DNA of 64,000 bases from Suttonella indologenes (GCF_900460215.1 NZ_UHIA01000003.1:1-64000); one strand, 5' to 3'. Shown: positions 1 to 8,262, numbered from the stretch's first letter. Program-made: numbers and translations. The notes: generated by a model from the letters alone, not told the origin.

Positions 1-365
1 TGCGGCAAATCCGAACCACAATCTTCAGGCACTTTTTGTGGCGACAAACGCAGCAATTGCACACGATCGGTTTCTTTATTTTTAAGATACAGAGCATCGG
101 CTGGTTTGGGCACAAACACCTGTTTCAAGCTACCTGAATCGTCCAATTTCGCCAAAAACAAACCGTTTACCGCAATATTTTGCAAAGCCGCTACATCGTA
201 GCTGCCTGAAAAACCGTCCTGCTGCTGCGCCCGACACCGTGCGAATCAAACCGCCGCCGCGCTGGGCAAAGGAAACATGATGTCGTCTGTGTCCGACTGT
301 GCGCCAAAGGGTTTGCCACTGCGAAACACCAACGGCGAAAGCGCGTCAATGATGTAATAATTCAT
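1..365 (-). pseudogene. cmr3: Type III-B effector subunit Cmr3, 5' part, frameshifted
   Basis: Cmr3 is the RAMP subunit that holds the crRNA 5' tag next to Cas10 in the type III-B complex. The ATG at 363-365 follows a good AGGAGA site. The N-terminus reads MNYYIIDALSPLVFRSGKPFG and then FPLPSA, the family's LFR-x-x-PF and PLP-x-x-AGAIR region. The reading frame then hits a TGA at 246-248. Moving to the neighbouring frame restores LIRTVSG, and about 20 bases later the original frame resumes with QQQDGFSGSYDVAAL and runs open to the window edge. A missing base near 250-257 and an extra base near 228-232 would explain this. The gene continues beyond base 1, so its length is unknown. The family call is strong. 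Whether the frameshifts are real is open. Confidence 0.75.
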
Positions 366-493
366 GATGTTCTCTCCTAAATCGCGTTGGGTTTTGGCCG
401 CCAGCCAGCGGGCGATGATTAACTCGGTAGCAAGGGCGTTTAAGTCTTGCAAAGCATTGAGGCGGTTTTCCAATTCCGTTTTCACGACAGCAT

Positions 494-2110
494 CTATTTT
501 TTACCGTCATGAGTACGGGCTTTTTCCAACATACGCATCAATTCAGCCATGCGGATTTTTTCCAACAAGGCTTCATCTCTGGGTGTGGGAAAATCGGTAG
601 CCGTAAAAATTTCACGACAATCATAAGCAATACGGCTGCTGATGGTTTTTTCTTGATAAGCCTGCTGCCAGAACCTGAATTTTTCCAATGCAGATGTATC
701 ATCCCAACGCAAACGCATATCTACAGTCGCACCGCCGCGCACCCCAATGTGATGCCCAAAGCATTACGCTGTGTTTTTTTGGGGTATTTATCGCCTTTAG
801 CTTCTTTTTCGGCGCGTTTTGCCAAGGCACGGATATTGCCCAATGGTGTATTGATGTGGCAAATTGCCAAACCCACCGATAAGGTAGGCGGATTTTCTGC
901 CCCCAAACCATCGGCAACTGGTTTCAAACTAGCTGAAAATTTTTCTGCCAGTGCTTCGGCACACTTAAGGGCTTGATTGAGCGGCACCAAACCCAACACA
1001 TCATCGCCACCCGCATAAATACATTGCGCCTGATGTTTTGGCATGGTTTGGGGAACACCTTCGGCAAATGCGGATAAATGTTTAGTGATAGATTGATGAT
1101 GTTCTATTTTTTCTGCTTTATCCAGCAATTCCCCCATGCGATCGCCGTCTGCCAACAACATGGCAAAATAAGGGCATGGCTCGCCATGTGCTTTCCAAAT
1201 TGCTTTTAAAGCATATTTTAAATTGGTCCAATAATGGTTTATCGGCATCGTCACAGTTTGGGTAAGCTGCTTGCAAACGTGCAGGGTATAAAAATTGCGC
1301 GTCATACGGAAAATCCGCATAAATTTGATGATTGCCTAAAAACGCGTGTTGCCAAGCCATTTTTCACCAATTCTTCATAGGCTTGTTTCACTTGCTCAAA
1401 ATCGGCATGGTGTTTGACTTCAGCAATCCAACTCTCTGCCGCCACGCGAGTGATGGCGGTGAATTGCTCCGGATTACCGCATAAACGCTTGACCACACCT
1501 GCACAATCCAGCTGCTCCGATTGGCTCAACCCTAATTTTTTGCGTAACAAAGAACTGTTTTTTTCAGGCAGCACGGTTTCACGCGCACCGTCTAACGATG
1601 ATTTGGGTAAATTCACTTTATTAAGTGATGGAGCAAAATCACGAGTGGCTTTACGCGCTGCCAACATGGCGGCGGCTTTTTGGCTGGCTGAAACATATTC
1701 TTTCTCATCAGCCATTTTTGCCCACGCGTATTGCACTTCCACATAATCGTTTTTTGATTATCCCAAAGCTCTTGGCGCAACTGTTTACCGATTTTTTCAA
1801 AAACATCATCAGCTTGTTTAACAAAAAAATCCTCTGCGGCTTTTTTGGCTTCTTTGGCAATATTCAACAGCTCTTCTTGAGATTTATTTTTGATGATAAC
1901 CTGAATTTTATTGCCCACATTTTCAGGCAGCTTGTTTTCTTCTGCATGAGGGAAAATCATTTCCGCACCGCTATTTAGCAAACTTTGCGCCGCTGCTTTG
2001 GCAATCTCCGACAACAACCACGACCCCGCCCACAAATCACGACTGCGCCGCGCCGAAGCAATAAATCCTTGCACCGGTCCTACAGACAGGATTAAAACAT
2101 ATGAATTCAT
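494..2110 (-). pseudogene. cmr2: Cas10-family protein Cmr2, cyclase subunit, interrupted by frameshifts
   Basis: Cmr2/Cas10 senses target RNA in type III complexes and makes cyclic oligoadenylates. The start MNSYVLILSVGPVQGFIASA is the typical Cmr2 palm N-terminus, and there is no room for the HD nuclease domain that precedes it in longer Cas10 proteins. Palm 1 (PYFAMLLADGDRMG) and the cyclase motif (IYAGGDDVLGL) are both present. The coding sequence jumps frame at 1750-1755 (a run of six T, seven expected), 1360-1364 (extra T), 1216-1219 (extra T) and 742-745 (missing C). A further missing T at 497-502 would extend the protein through ELENRLNALQDLNALATELI and straight into the Cmr3 frame with no stop. 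Repaired, it would be about 540 residues. It overlaps the cmr1 stop by four bases. Confidence 0.8.
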
Positions 2111-3027
2111 TTTGTTTTCCCTAAAATGTTTTTCACTTCTTGGCTGCTATTGGGCAACATCAGCACCATAGCACGCCATTGCGAACCGTTATAAACAGGG
2201 CGACTAAACACCGTTGCCAAATGACGCGAATGTTCATCATTTTTGCCAAGTAATTTTCGAAATGCCTCTTTATGCTCACGGCGTTTTTCTTTCCAAGCAT
2301 CAATCGCATCAATCCACGCGGCTTTGGCATTATTTTCTAGGCTGCCTGAATGCAAGATTTGACAACCCAAATCACGCATTTCCTGTTCTGAAACCAAATT
2401 CAAGCCTTGCACGGTAAATACGCCACAACCGCGTCGCGTTCGTCCACCAATACCGCCCAAAGTCGCCCACCAGCGTAGGGTTTCTAAAACTTGTTCTTTT
2501 TGTTCATCGCTGATTTTTTGGTCAAAGCAATATTGCAAATTCCAACGCAAACCTTCTTTACCCAACTTCATTTCAGGCAAGCCAGTTCGGGTGCTTCTGG
2601 CGGTAAATAAGGCATAACCTAATGTATCATTGATATTTTTAGCGTAGTCTGAAAGCAAGGCTTTTTGGAGTTTATTTTCCATTTCCACCCGCAAAAACAC
2701 CAAACTCGCATGACCTCCGCCCTCATCGCCATCATTCATACCGCCCCACAAAGCAAATTCCGCTTTGCGAATATCTTTCAGCTTCCATTTATGTTGCGTC
2801 AACAAACGCCACCAAAAACGCAACTGTCCGCGAATCGCTGCCACACGAATCGGTAAATCCGCATCACTGTGTCTTGCTTCAACGCCACCACCGTGAATAG
2901 GCGTTACCAATTCACATGAAATGCTTTGCCATGCTATTTCAGTAGAGTGCTGCCCTGAATCTGTTGTAATAATTTTGCTGTCTTTATCAAACACAGGTGC
3001 GGCTAAATCAATTTTTCGTAAACTCAT
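2107..3027 (-). CDS. cmr1: Type III-B RAMP protein Cmr1
   Basis: Cmr1 caps the 3' end of the crRNA in Cmr complexes and helps bind target RNA. The 306-residue protein carries the Cmr1 signature IRGQLRFWWR near residue 68 and a glycine/arginine-rich RAMP loop (GGIGGRTRRGCG) near residue 195. The ATG at 3025-3027 was chosen because it follows GGGAAAT and lies two bases after the stop of the CARF-HEPN gene. The stop overlaps the cmr2 start (ATGA-type junction), so csx1-cmr1-cmr2-cmr3 form one transcription unit. Unlike cmr2 it is intact. It contains an exact copy of the Simonsiella-type uptake word at 2339-2350. Confidence 0.9.
   Translation of the reverse strand: MSLRKIDLAAPVFDKDSKIITTDSGQHSTEIAWQSISCELVTPIHGGGVEARHSDADLPIRVAAIRGQLRFWWRLLTQHKWKLKDIRKAEFALWGGMNDGDEGGGHASLVFLRVEMENKLQKALLSDYAKNINDTLGYALFTARSTRTGLPEMKLGKEGLRWNLQYCFDQKISDEQKEQVLETLRWWATLGGIGGRTRRGCGVFTVQGLNLVSEQEMRDLGCQILHSGSLENNAKAAWIDAIDAWKEKRREHKEAFRKLLGKNDEHSRHLATVFSRPVYNGSQWRAMVLMLPNSSQEVKNILGKTK
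2339..2350 (+). repeat. Neisseriaceae-type DNA uptake word (AG-simDUS dialect) inside cmr1
   Basis: AGGCTGCCTGAA is the 12-mer described as the Simonsiella dialect of the Neisserial DNA uptake sequence. The 10-base core GCTGCCTGAA also occurs at 201-210 (+), 1563-1572 (-) and 1922-1931 (-), and a related AAGCTACCTGAA lies at about 127-138. I did not notice the core elsewhere in the window, which fits transfer of the cmr module from a Neisseriaceae donor. Confidence 0.6.
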
Positions 3028-3029
3028 GA

Positions 3030-4196
3030 TTATATTTCCCATGTTTCAATATATTGAATAATATCTTTTAGTTTTTGATGTAATTTTTCTTGGTTATTCA
3101 AAATTGGTAAAATATCAGCATTATCTGGCTTTGTACCATGTGCCATTGCGTTACGAATAGCAGAAATTTCGTTAAATAATTTTTTACCCGTTGAATTAAG
3201 AGTCTTCTTCAATTCATCCTTTGCTTTATCACGTAAACCATGAACATTTTGATCTTGATTATTAAATTTAATTTTTTTAGAAATCCATGCTTCATTACTC
3301 AAAATACTGGCTTGTAGATAATTGCCATTTTCCAAGTGTCGTTTCGCCAAATACAACTGGCGTTCATAATGACCTTTCTCTTTCACCCATTGAAGTCTCT
3401 GCACCCAATCATTTTTTACCAATGGTAAAAATAGATTATTAATTTGATTTGATTGTAAATTTTTATTAAACTCTTTCAACGATGAACGCGAAAATTGCAT
3501 TTGGTTAATATTTTCAAAAAAAGCAGCTTCCTTCAATAATTGACCATTATGCGAATCTAACAATGGGATAAATGCGGCATAATTATCGCTTTGTTTATAA
3601 GCAGAAAGCGCATCTACCCAATCCAACATGGTCAGCATACCGCTCAAATCCACTACCGGCGTACGGTTATTCTCATTTCTCATTTCAAACGCGCCATAAT
3701 AAATATGTTCAGTACGAATATTTTTTATACTTTTCAAAAAACGCGCCGCAACCAATGCCAACATAGGTAAATGTCGAAAGCCATGAGTAACATCGAGTGA
3801 AATACATTCATTTTCACATAATTCTCTGGAAATTCTTTGCAAAATAGCAATTTGCTCCACACTATCACGTGCATATCCAATCACGATACAGCGAACCTCA
3901 CAACCCAATTTCTGCTCTAACTCAGGTGTGAATGCCTGTAAGAAGTTTTCATCAACTTCATTTTGGCTAGATTTTTCAATTAATTCCAATAACCTTTCAT
4001 CTGTAGTGCCGTAGTGATCAAATAATACATCCCACATACTACCGGCTGTACCAATCAGCAATAATTTTTTAGGTTTTATTATTTGTGTTAAATCGGCTCC
4101 CATAAATTTAGTGGTAAAAAATTGATTATTTAACTCATATTCCGTTTCACGGTAGCCATTCATTTGCTTACCTAAAAAACTAATCAAAGTACTCAT
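3030..4196 (-). CDS. CARF-HEPN accessory ribonuclease, DxTHG (TM1812/Csx1-Csx2) type
   Basis: This 388-residue protein is a likely cyclic-oligoadenylate-activated RNase that works with Cas10. The N-terminal half is a CARF domain: a GTAGSMW loop near residues 49-55 and the diagnostic DVTHGFRHLP motif at about 135-144. The C-terminus holds the HEPN catalytic motif R-x4-H (RNAMAH, about 348-353). The ATG at 4194-4196 follows AAGGAGATGAT; a longer upstream frame has no better ribosome site. It leads the csx1-cmr1-cmr2-cmr3 unit, with a 96-bp gap to cas6. The DNA is visibly more A/T-rich than cas6 and the adaptation genes. The nucleotide species sensed (cA4 is usual for this family) is inference. 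Confidence 0.85.
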   Translation of the reverse strand: MSTLISFLGKQMNGYRETEYELNNQFFTTKFMGADLTQIIKPKKLLLIGTAGSMWDVLFDHYGTTDERLLELIEKSSQNEVDENFLQAFTPELEQKLGCEVRCIVIGYARDSVEQIAILQRISRELCENECISLDVTHGFRHLPMLALVAARFLKSIKNIRTEHIYYGAFEMRNENNRTPVVDLSGMLTMLDWVDALSAYKQSDNYAAFIPLLDSHNGQLLKEAAFFENINQMQFSRSSLKEFNKNLQSNQINNLFLPLVKNDWVQRLQWVKEKGHYERQLYLAKRHLENGNYLQASILSNEAWISKKIKFNNQDQNVHGLRDKAKDELKKTLNSTGKKLFNEISAIRNAMAHGTKPDNADILPILNNQEKLHQKLKDIIQYIETWEI

Positions 4197-4292
4197 ATCA
4201 TCTCCTTGGTTAAAATGAAAATATATCAAAAATTATTAACTTAAAACTTTACATCTAAACTATAGCATTCTAAAAAGATGATAGTATAAATT

Positions 4293-5225
4293 TCAATCAT
4301 TCGCTAGTTTTCTCAAGCGATAAGCCCCCAAACCAAAAACCGTTTCTTTGCCGATATGCAGCCACTGGCACAAATGCAAAAACACACTCAGTTCAGGCGG
4401 AATATCTTTAAACCGACATTCCCCGATAAGCCCACCTAAACTCATATGCTGCTGTTGGCGGTTGGAATAACGCGTCCAATCCTGCCATCGGACTTGGCTC
4501 TGCCAAACAACATCTTGGCATTGCCTAGCAAGAGCGGCATAGTCGGCCTCTATCGCTTGAGGAAAATAAAGCTGAGCGATGCTTGAGCTGCGCCGCATCG
4601 CCTGCCGCAGCACTTGGTCTGCACTAAAATGTTCTTCTTTAACGACCTTGCCTTGCTGCTGTAGACGCACAGGTGTTAGAAAATTCAGACAGATATGCTC
4701 TGGATAGCTCTCTGGCAAGCTGATGCTATTATGATGCCGGATAATATTCCTATCTTTGAGAATAGGATACCAAGAATCTTGATGCTCTACTGCCAATTCA
4801 ATCAACTCCGCACGACTTTTCTGCCTACCGATTTGATGATTAAAAGCCTGCTGCAAAGCATAGCTAATCAGCGGCAGATAATGCCGCGCCTCGCCAATCA
4901 GCACAAGATTAAAACGATATATCTCGCCGCTTTGCCAATGCGTTTTTCCCTGTAGCGGCGGCTCGATAACATAAGGCGGCGGCGGCGTATTTCTCTGACT
5001 GCGATCAAGACGCTGACTCGGCGGCACACTGAAAACGCGGCTATAAAAACAATTATCTTGATGCGGATCTTGTCTGCAAGTACAAATATATTTCATCAAA
5101 GCATGCCCAAAAATACCGCGCAAAGTAGAGCCGGCATAAGCAGGAAATTGCACGGCTTGATGCAGCAAAAAACCAAAACGATAACGGGCAATCGGCAAAT
5201 CGCTCGGCAAATTATGAGGCTGCAT
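4293..5225 (-). CDS. cas6: CRISPR pre-crRNA endoribonuclease Cas6
   Basis: Cas6 cuts the repeat RNA to yield crRNAs for the Cmr complex. The 310-residue protein has the two-ferredoxin-fold layout of the family: an N-terminal RAMP part (AYAGSTLRGIFGHAL) and the C-terminal glycine-rich loop GKETVFGLGAYRL in the last 20 residues. Histidines such as those near residue 37 and in HHNS mid-protein are candidates for catalysis, but I cannot assign one. The ATG follows AAGGAAGATCG. It lies between csx16 and the CARF-HEPN gene on the same strand. Its base composition matches cas1 and csx16 better than the cmr genes. Confidence 0.85.
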   Translation of the reverse strand: MQPHNLPSDLPIARYRFGFLLHQAVQFPAYAGSTLRGIFGHALMKYICTCRQDPHQDNCFYSRVFSVPPSQRLDRSQRNTPPPPYVIEPPLQGKTHWQSGEIYRFNLVLIGEARHYLPLISYALQQAFNHQIGRQKSRAELIELAVEHQDSWYPILKDRNIIRHHNSISLPESYPEHICLNFLTPVRLQQQGKVVKEEHFSADQVLRQAMRRSSSIAQLYFPQAIEADYAALARQCQDVVWQSQVRWQDWTRYSNRQQQHMSLGGLIGECRFKDIPPELSVFLHLCQWLHIGKETVFGLGAYRLRKLAND

Positions 5226-5279
5226 CGATCTTCCTTTCTTTTGCCGCCAATCTAAGCATCTCCAGCCCTCCTCACAACA

Positions 5280-5579
5280 TCATGCCTTCAGCTTGCGCAC
5301 ATCAAAAGCCTGCAAACTTGCCCCCGCTTCACGCATCTCTTGCGCTGAAAACTCGCTACCGCGCATCGCCAAAGACTGCGGCATCTGCAAAAAATAAAAC
5401 CGCGCACCGCGCTCGCAAACCTGCGCTGCCAAATGCACAGGCAAAGTCCCCAAAACCACATCGCCGGCATTAATCTCCTCCACCGCCAAATGCGGCACCA
5501 CCCTATCCACCTGCCAAAGCTTCTGTTCAGCAATCCAGTCTATAGCGCCCTGATGACGCGAAACAAACCAAACCGTCAT
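5280..5579 (-). CDS. csx16: CRISPR-associated Csx16 (VVA1548 family), putative ring nuclease
   Basis: The 99-residue protein begins MTVWFVSRHQGAIDW and contains GDVVLGTLPVHLAAQVCERG, the signature halves of Csx16 proteins found beside type III systems. Csx16 has been proposed, with Csx15 and Csx20, to degrade cyclic oligoadenylates and so switch off CARF effectors. That role here is family knowledge, not seen in the sequence. The start at 5577-5579 was chosen over an upstream ATG because AAGGAGCTGG sits just before it. It is the first gene of the minus-strand cas cluster, divergent from cas2. Confidence 0.85.
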   Translation of the reverse strand: MTVWFVSRHQGAIDWIAEQKLWQVDRVVPHLAVEEINAGDVVLGTLPVHLAAQVCERGARFYFLQMPQSLAMRGSEFSAQEMREAGASLQAFDVRKLKA

Positions 5580-5708
5580 ATCCAGCTCCTTATTGAAAAC
5601 CGCATCATAAAACAAAGCTTAAACAAACTCGATAAAAACAAATTTTTCTACTCAAAAAAATTTACCATCACGCATAATAAACACCACAACAAACACATAA
5701 GGAAACCC
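5580..5708. promoter_or_regulatory. Divergent control region between csx16 and cas2
   Basis: This 129-bp A/T-rich gap separates the minus-strand csx16-cas6 genes from the plus-strand cas2-cas1-cas2 genes, so promoters for both are expected here. A CATAAT near 5672 could be a -10 element for cas2, but no convincing -35 box stands out. Confidence 0.35.
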
Positions 5709-5978
5709 ATGCGCCACTACTACCTCTTTATCTACGACATCAGCTGCCCCAAACGCCAAGCCAAAATCCGCCGCCTGCTTCAATCCTATGCCACAGGTAG
5801 GCAAAAATCCCTCTACGAATGCAACCTCCACCCCCACGAGCAACAACAACTCTGCAACGACATCAGCGAACTCATCACCGAACAAGACAGCCTTCACTAC
5901 TTCATTACCGACTCCGAAAAAGCCAAACACTACGGCATAGCCCACCCCTTGCGCCAAGACTATTTCATCATCAGCTAA
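5709..5978 (+). CDS. cas2: CRISPR adaptation protein Cas2, first copy
   Basis: Cas2 dimers scaffold the Cas1-Cas2 integrase that inserts new spacers. The 89-residue product has the ferredoxin-like start YYLFIYDIS with the conserved aspartate at residue 10, then KRQAKIRRLLQSYATGRQKSLYEC, the usual order beta1-alpha1-beta2. The ATG was chosen because AAGGAAACCC precedes it. cas1 follows after 10 bp with its own AAAGGA. A second cas2-like gene lies on the other side of cas1, an unusual duplication. Confidence 0.88.
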   Translation: MRHYYLFIYDISCPKRQAKIRRLLQSYATGRQKSLYECNLHPHEQQQLCNDISELITEQDSLHYFITDSEKAKHYGIAHPLRQDYFIIS

Positions 5979-5988
5979 AGGACAACAC

Positions 5989-6966
5989 ATGAGCACCCTC
6001 TATATCGACCGCCGCAACCTTAGCCTCAGCATAGAACGCGCTGCCCTAGTCATTCGCGAAAACGAACAACACCTCAACACCCTTCCCCTCAAACTCATCG
6101 AACGCCTCTGCATACATGGCGACCTTCAACTCAGCGCACACAGCCTAGGCAAACTCGGCGAACACGGCATTGGCATCGTCATCTTAAGCGGCAGAAACCG
6201 CCGCCCCTGCCTATTGATGCCCAATTGGAAACTAGATGGAAAACGCCGCCAACACCAATACACCCAAGCCCAAAACCCTGACTTTTGCCTACAACAATCC
6301 CGCCACATCTGCCAAGAAAAACTCCAAGCCCAACTGGAACACCTTCATCAATACCGCCAACCGCCCATTTACCGCCACATCAAATCCATTACCCAACACC
6401 TCTCCCACATAAGCCACAGCCCAAGCATCGCCCAAATTCGCGGCATAGAAGGCGCGGCGGCAGCCCAATACTTTGCCGCATGGCAGCACATCATTCCGCG
6501 CAATCTGCAATTTACAGGACGCAACCGCCGCCCACCGCGCGACCCAGTAAACAGCCTCCTCTCTCTCGGCTACACCCTGCTACACTTTGAAACCGTCAAA
6601 CACCTACACCTCTGCGGACTTGACCCCTACATCGGCTACTACCACCAAACCGAACACGGACGCGAATCCCTCGCCTGCGACCTCATCGAAGCCCTGCGCC
6701 CGCAATACGATCAATGGATCATTCAACACATCAAACAACAACGCTACCGCGCCCAAGACTTTCGCATCACCGCCAACAATTGCAGCATCAACAAAACCGC
6801 CCGCCAACACTTCTACCAAGACTACGAACAACTTGCCAAACAACTGCGCCCCCAAATCCACCACCGCTGCCGCCAACTACTCAAAACCCTAGATCCCGCC
6901 CACGACAGAAACAGCGACCACCTCCACATCATCGACAAAACAAACAACAGCGAAACAACATCATGA
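5989..6966 (+). CDS. cas1: CRISPR integrase Cas1
   Basis: Cas1 catalyses spacer integration. The 325-residue protein has the metal-binding glutamate in IRGIEGAAAAQYF (E154), the histidine in GYYHQTEHG (H219), and the acidic pair in LACDLIEALRP (D231, E234), so the active site looks complete. Length is normal for the family. Its stop TGA overlaps the ATG of the downstream cas2-like gene, so the two are translationally coupled. The C-terminal 20 residues are hydrophilic and unremarkable. Confidence 0.92.
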   Translation: MSTLYIDRRNLSLSIERAALVIRENEQHLNTLPLKLIERLCIHGDLQLSAHSLGKLGEHGIGIVILSGRNRRPCLLMPNWKLDGKRRQHQYTQAQNPDFCLQQSRHICQEKLQAQLEHLHQYRQPPIYRHIKSITQHLSHISHSPSIAQIRGIEGAAAAQYFAAWQHIIPRNLQFTGRNRRPPRDPVNSLLSLGYTLLHFETVKHLHLCGLDPYIGYYHQTEHGRESLACDLIEALRPQYDQWIIQHIKQQRYRAQDFRITANNCSINKTARQHFYQDYEQLAKQLRPQIHHRCRQLLKTLDPAHDRNSDHLHIIDKTNNSETTS

Positions 6967-7262
6967 ACTGGATAATCGCCTACGACATCACAGACAAACG
7001 CCGTCTGCAAAAAATCCACCGCCAACTCACAGACATCGCCATCTCATTGCAAAACAGCACCTTTCTATACCAAGGCAATGAAACACAACTCATAGAAACA
7101 CTCGAACAACTCATGCAAAACCTAGACCCTAAAAAAGACGACCTACGCGCCTACCCTCTCGCCGGCAAACTCTACCGCCTAGGCAAACCCAGCCTAGGCA
7201 CAGGCATCAGCCTCGGCAACTTTCCGGAAACCCCATCGCCATATTTAAAACACAAAACATAA
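6963..7262 (+). CDS. Second Cas2-like protein
   Basis: The 99-residue product begins MNWIIAYDITDKRRLQKIHR, a Cas2 fold start with the conserved aspartate at residue 8 and the K/R-rich first helix, followed by a divergent second half ending LGNFPETPSPYL. It overlaps the cas1 stop by four bases and is followed by the CRISPR leader. It shares little sequence with the first Cas2 beyond the fold signature. It could form a heterodimer with it, replace it in the integrase, or serve another role. Only the family assignment is supported. Confidence 0.75.
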   Translation: MNWIIAYDITDKRRLQKIHRQLTDIAISLQNSTFLYQGNETQLIETLEQLMQNLDPKKDDLRAYPLAGKLYRLGKPSLGTGISLGNFPETPSPYLKHKT

Positions 7263-7438
7263 AACACCCCTTGAACGGCGCGCAAACAGCCTTTAAAATA
7301 GCGCGCCTCAACGTTCTTCCGACACAAAGCTAAGTCATTGAAAACTCGACAGCATGAAAAACTCCTTTTGGCAAAAAAGAAATTTAGCTAAAGCGCCTTT
7401 CAACCATTTGAAAAGCAAGGAGAAAAAACAGGCAGTCA
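7263..7438 (+). promoter_or_regulatory. CRISPR leader
   Basis: This 176-bp gene-free stretch lies between the second cas2 and the first repeat. The repeat 3' end (GGGGATTAAGAC) places the transcription start on this side. An inverted repeat GGCGCGC/GCGCGCC lies at about 7277-7308. The 3' half is A-rich (AAGCAAGGAGAAAAAACAGG), as leaders often are. No clear -35/-10 pair was recognised. Confidence 0.6.
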
Positions 7439-8090
7439 GTTGGAACAACCGCCCCACACATCGGGGATTAAGACGCGGCATACGATGAATCAGCAGTTGG
7501 AACAACCGCCCCACACATCGGGGATTAAGACACTTGCAGCTTGTATGCCTCACCTACATCGTAGGTTGGAACAACCGCCCCACACATCGGGGATTAAGAC
7601 GCTTTATACAGACCGTTCTCTGCTTCCGATTTTCGTTGGAACAACCGCCCCACACATCGGGGATTAAGACAAACATTCTAGCGACGCTTGCCCAGTCGGA
7701 ACAAGTTGGAACAACCGCCCCACACATCGGGGATTAAGACCCACGGCAGGACAAGTACTGAGTTCCTACATGTGGTTGGAACAACCGCCCCACACATCGG
7801 GGATTAAGACCCAGTGATTCCGCGCGATACAAAGCACTGGGGAATGTTGGAACAACCGCCCCACACATCGGGGATTAAGACAAGCGCGAAGCATTGCAGG
7901 TGGTAGGCTGCCTCCGTTGGAACAACCGCCCCACACATCGGGGATTAAGACCTTAGATAAGCGAATAGCTAATCCAGGTGCTTTAGTTGGAACAACCGCC
8001 CCACACATCGGGGATTAAGACTAACAATCGAACCAATGTTGCTCGTGAGCATTAGTTGGAACAACCGCCCCACACATCGGGGATTAAGAC
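7439..8090 (+). CRISPR. CRISPR array, 10 repeats and 9 spacers
   Basis: Ten repeats of 36 bp, identical as read, start at 7439, 7496, 7565, 7635, 7705, 7775, 7846, 7916, 7986 and 8055. Each begins GTTGGAACAACC and ends GGGGATTAAGAC. They can fold in two ways: a GTTG/CAAC hairpin at the start, and a CCCC/GGGG stem around ACACATC in the middle. Spacers are 33-35 nt except the first, leader-proximal one (7475-7495), which is only 21 nt. The last repeat is not degenerate, and no further repeat follows. The array lies directly downstream of cas2-cas1-cas2. Confidence 0.98.
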
Positions 8091-8160
8091 GCTTTTTTGC
8101 ACCATACCTTAAAACGAATATTTTCCCGCTCTCGTTTTATCGATTATTCAATCGCCAAAC

Positions 8161-8196
8161 AAAAAAGCCGAGCATTGATATGCTCAGCTTTTTATT
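8161..8196. terminator. Bidirectional terminator after the CRISPR array
   Basis: GCCGAGCAT (8167-8175) pairs with ATGCTCAGC (8180-8188) with one mismatch. It is flanked by six A on the left and a T run on the right, so it can stop array transcripts and the minus-strand HAD gene. Confidence 0.7.
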
Positions 8197-8262
8197 TGCC
8201 GTATCCATTAAATTCGGCTTGCGCGAATGCTGCCGCCAATAATGGCGGCAGATAGACTAGCC

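Noticed and set aside
742..1755. Programmed ribosomal frameshifting to explain the cmr2 frame jumps
   Set aside because: There are too many jumps in both directions, without slippery-heptamer plus stem structures; indels or sequencing errors fit better.
5433..5708. Upstream in-frame extension of cas2 by more than 90 codons
   Set aside because: It overlaps csx16 antisense and the divergent control region. The internal ATG at 5709 has the proper ribosome site and gives the normal Cas2 length.
7811..7845. Spacer with inverted ends CCAGTG/CACTGG as a possible attC or attachment site
   Set aside because: It lies exactly between CRISPR repeats with normal spacer length; the short inverted ends are most likely chance.
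7335..8008. Open reading frames on both strands across the CRISPR array, with repeated blocks such as EQPPHTSGIKT and LIPDVWGG
   Set aside because: They are translations of the CRISPR repeats and spacers, not genes; the repeat period equals the CRISPR period.
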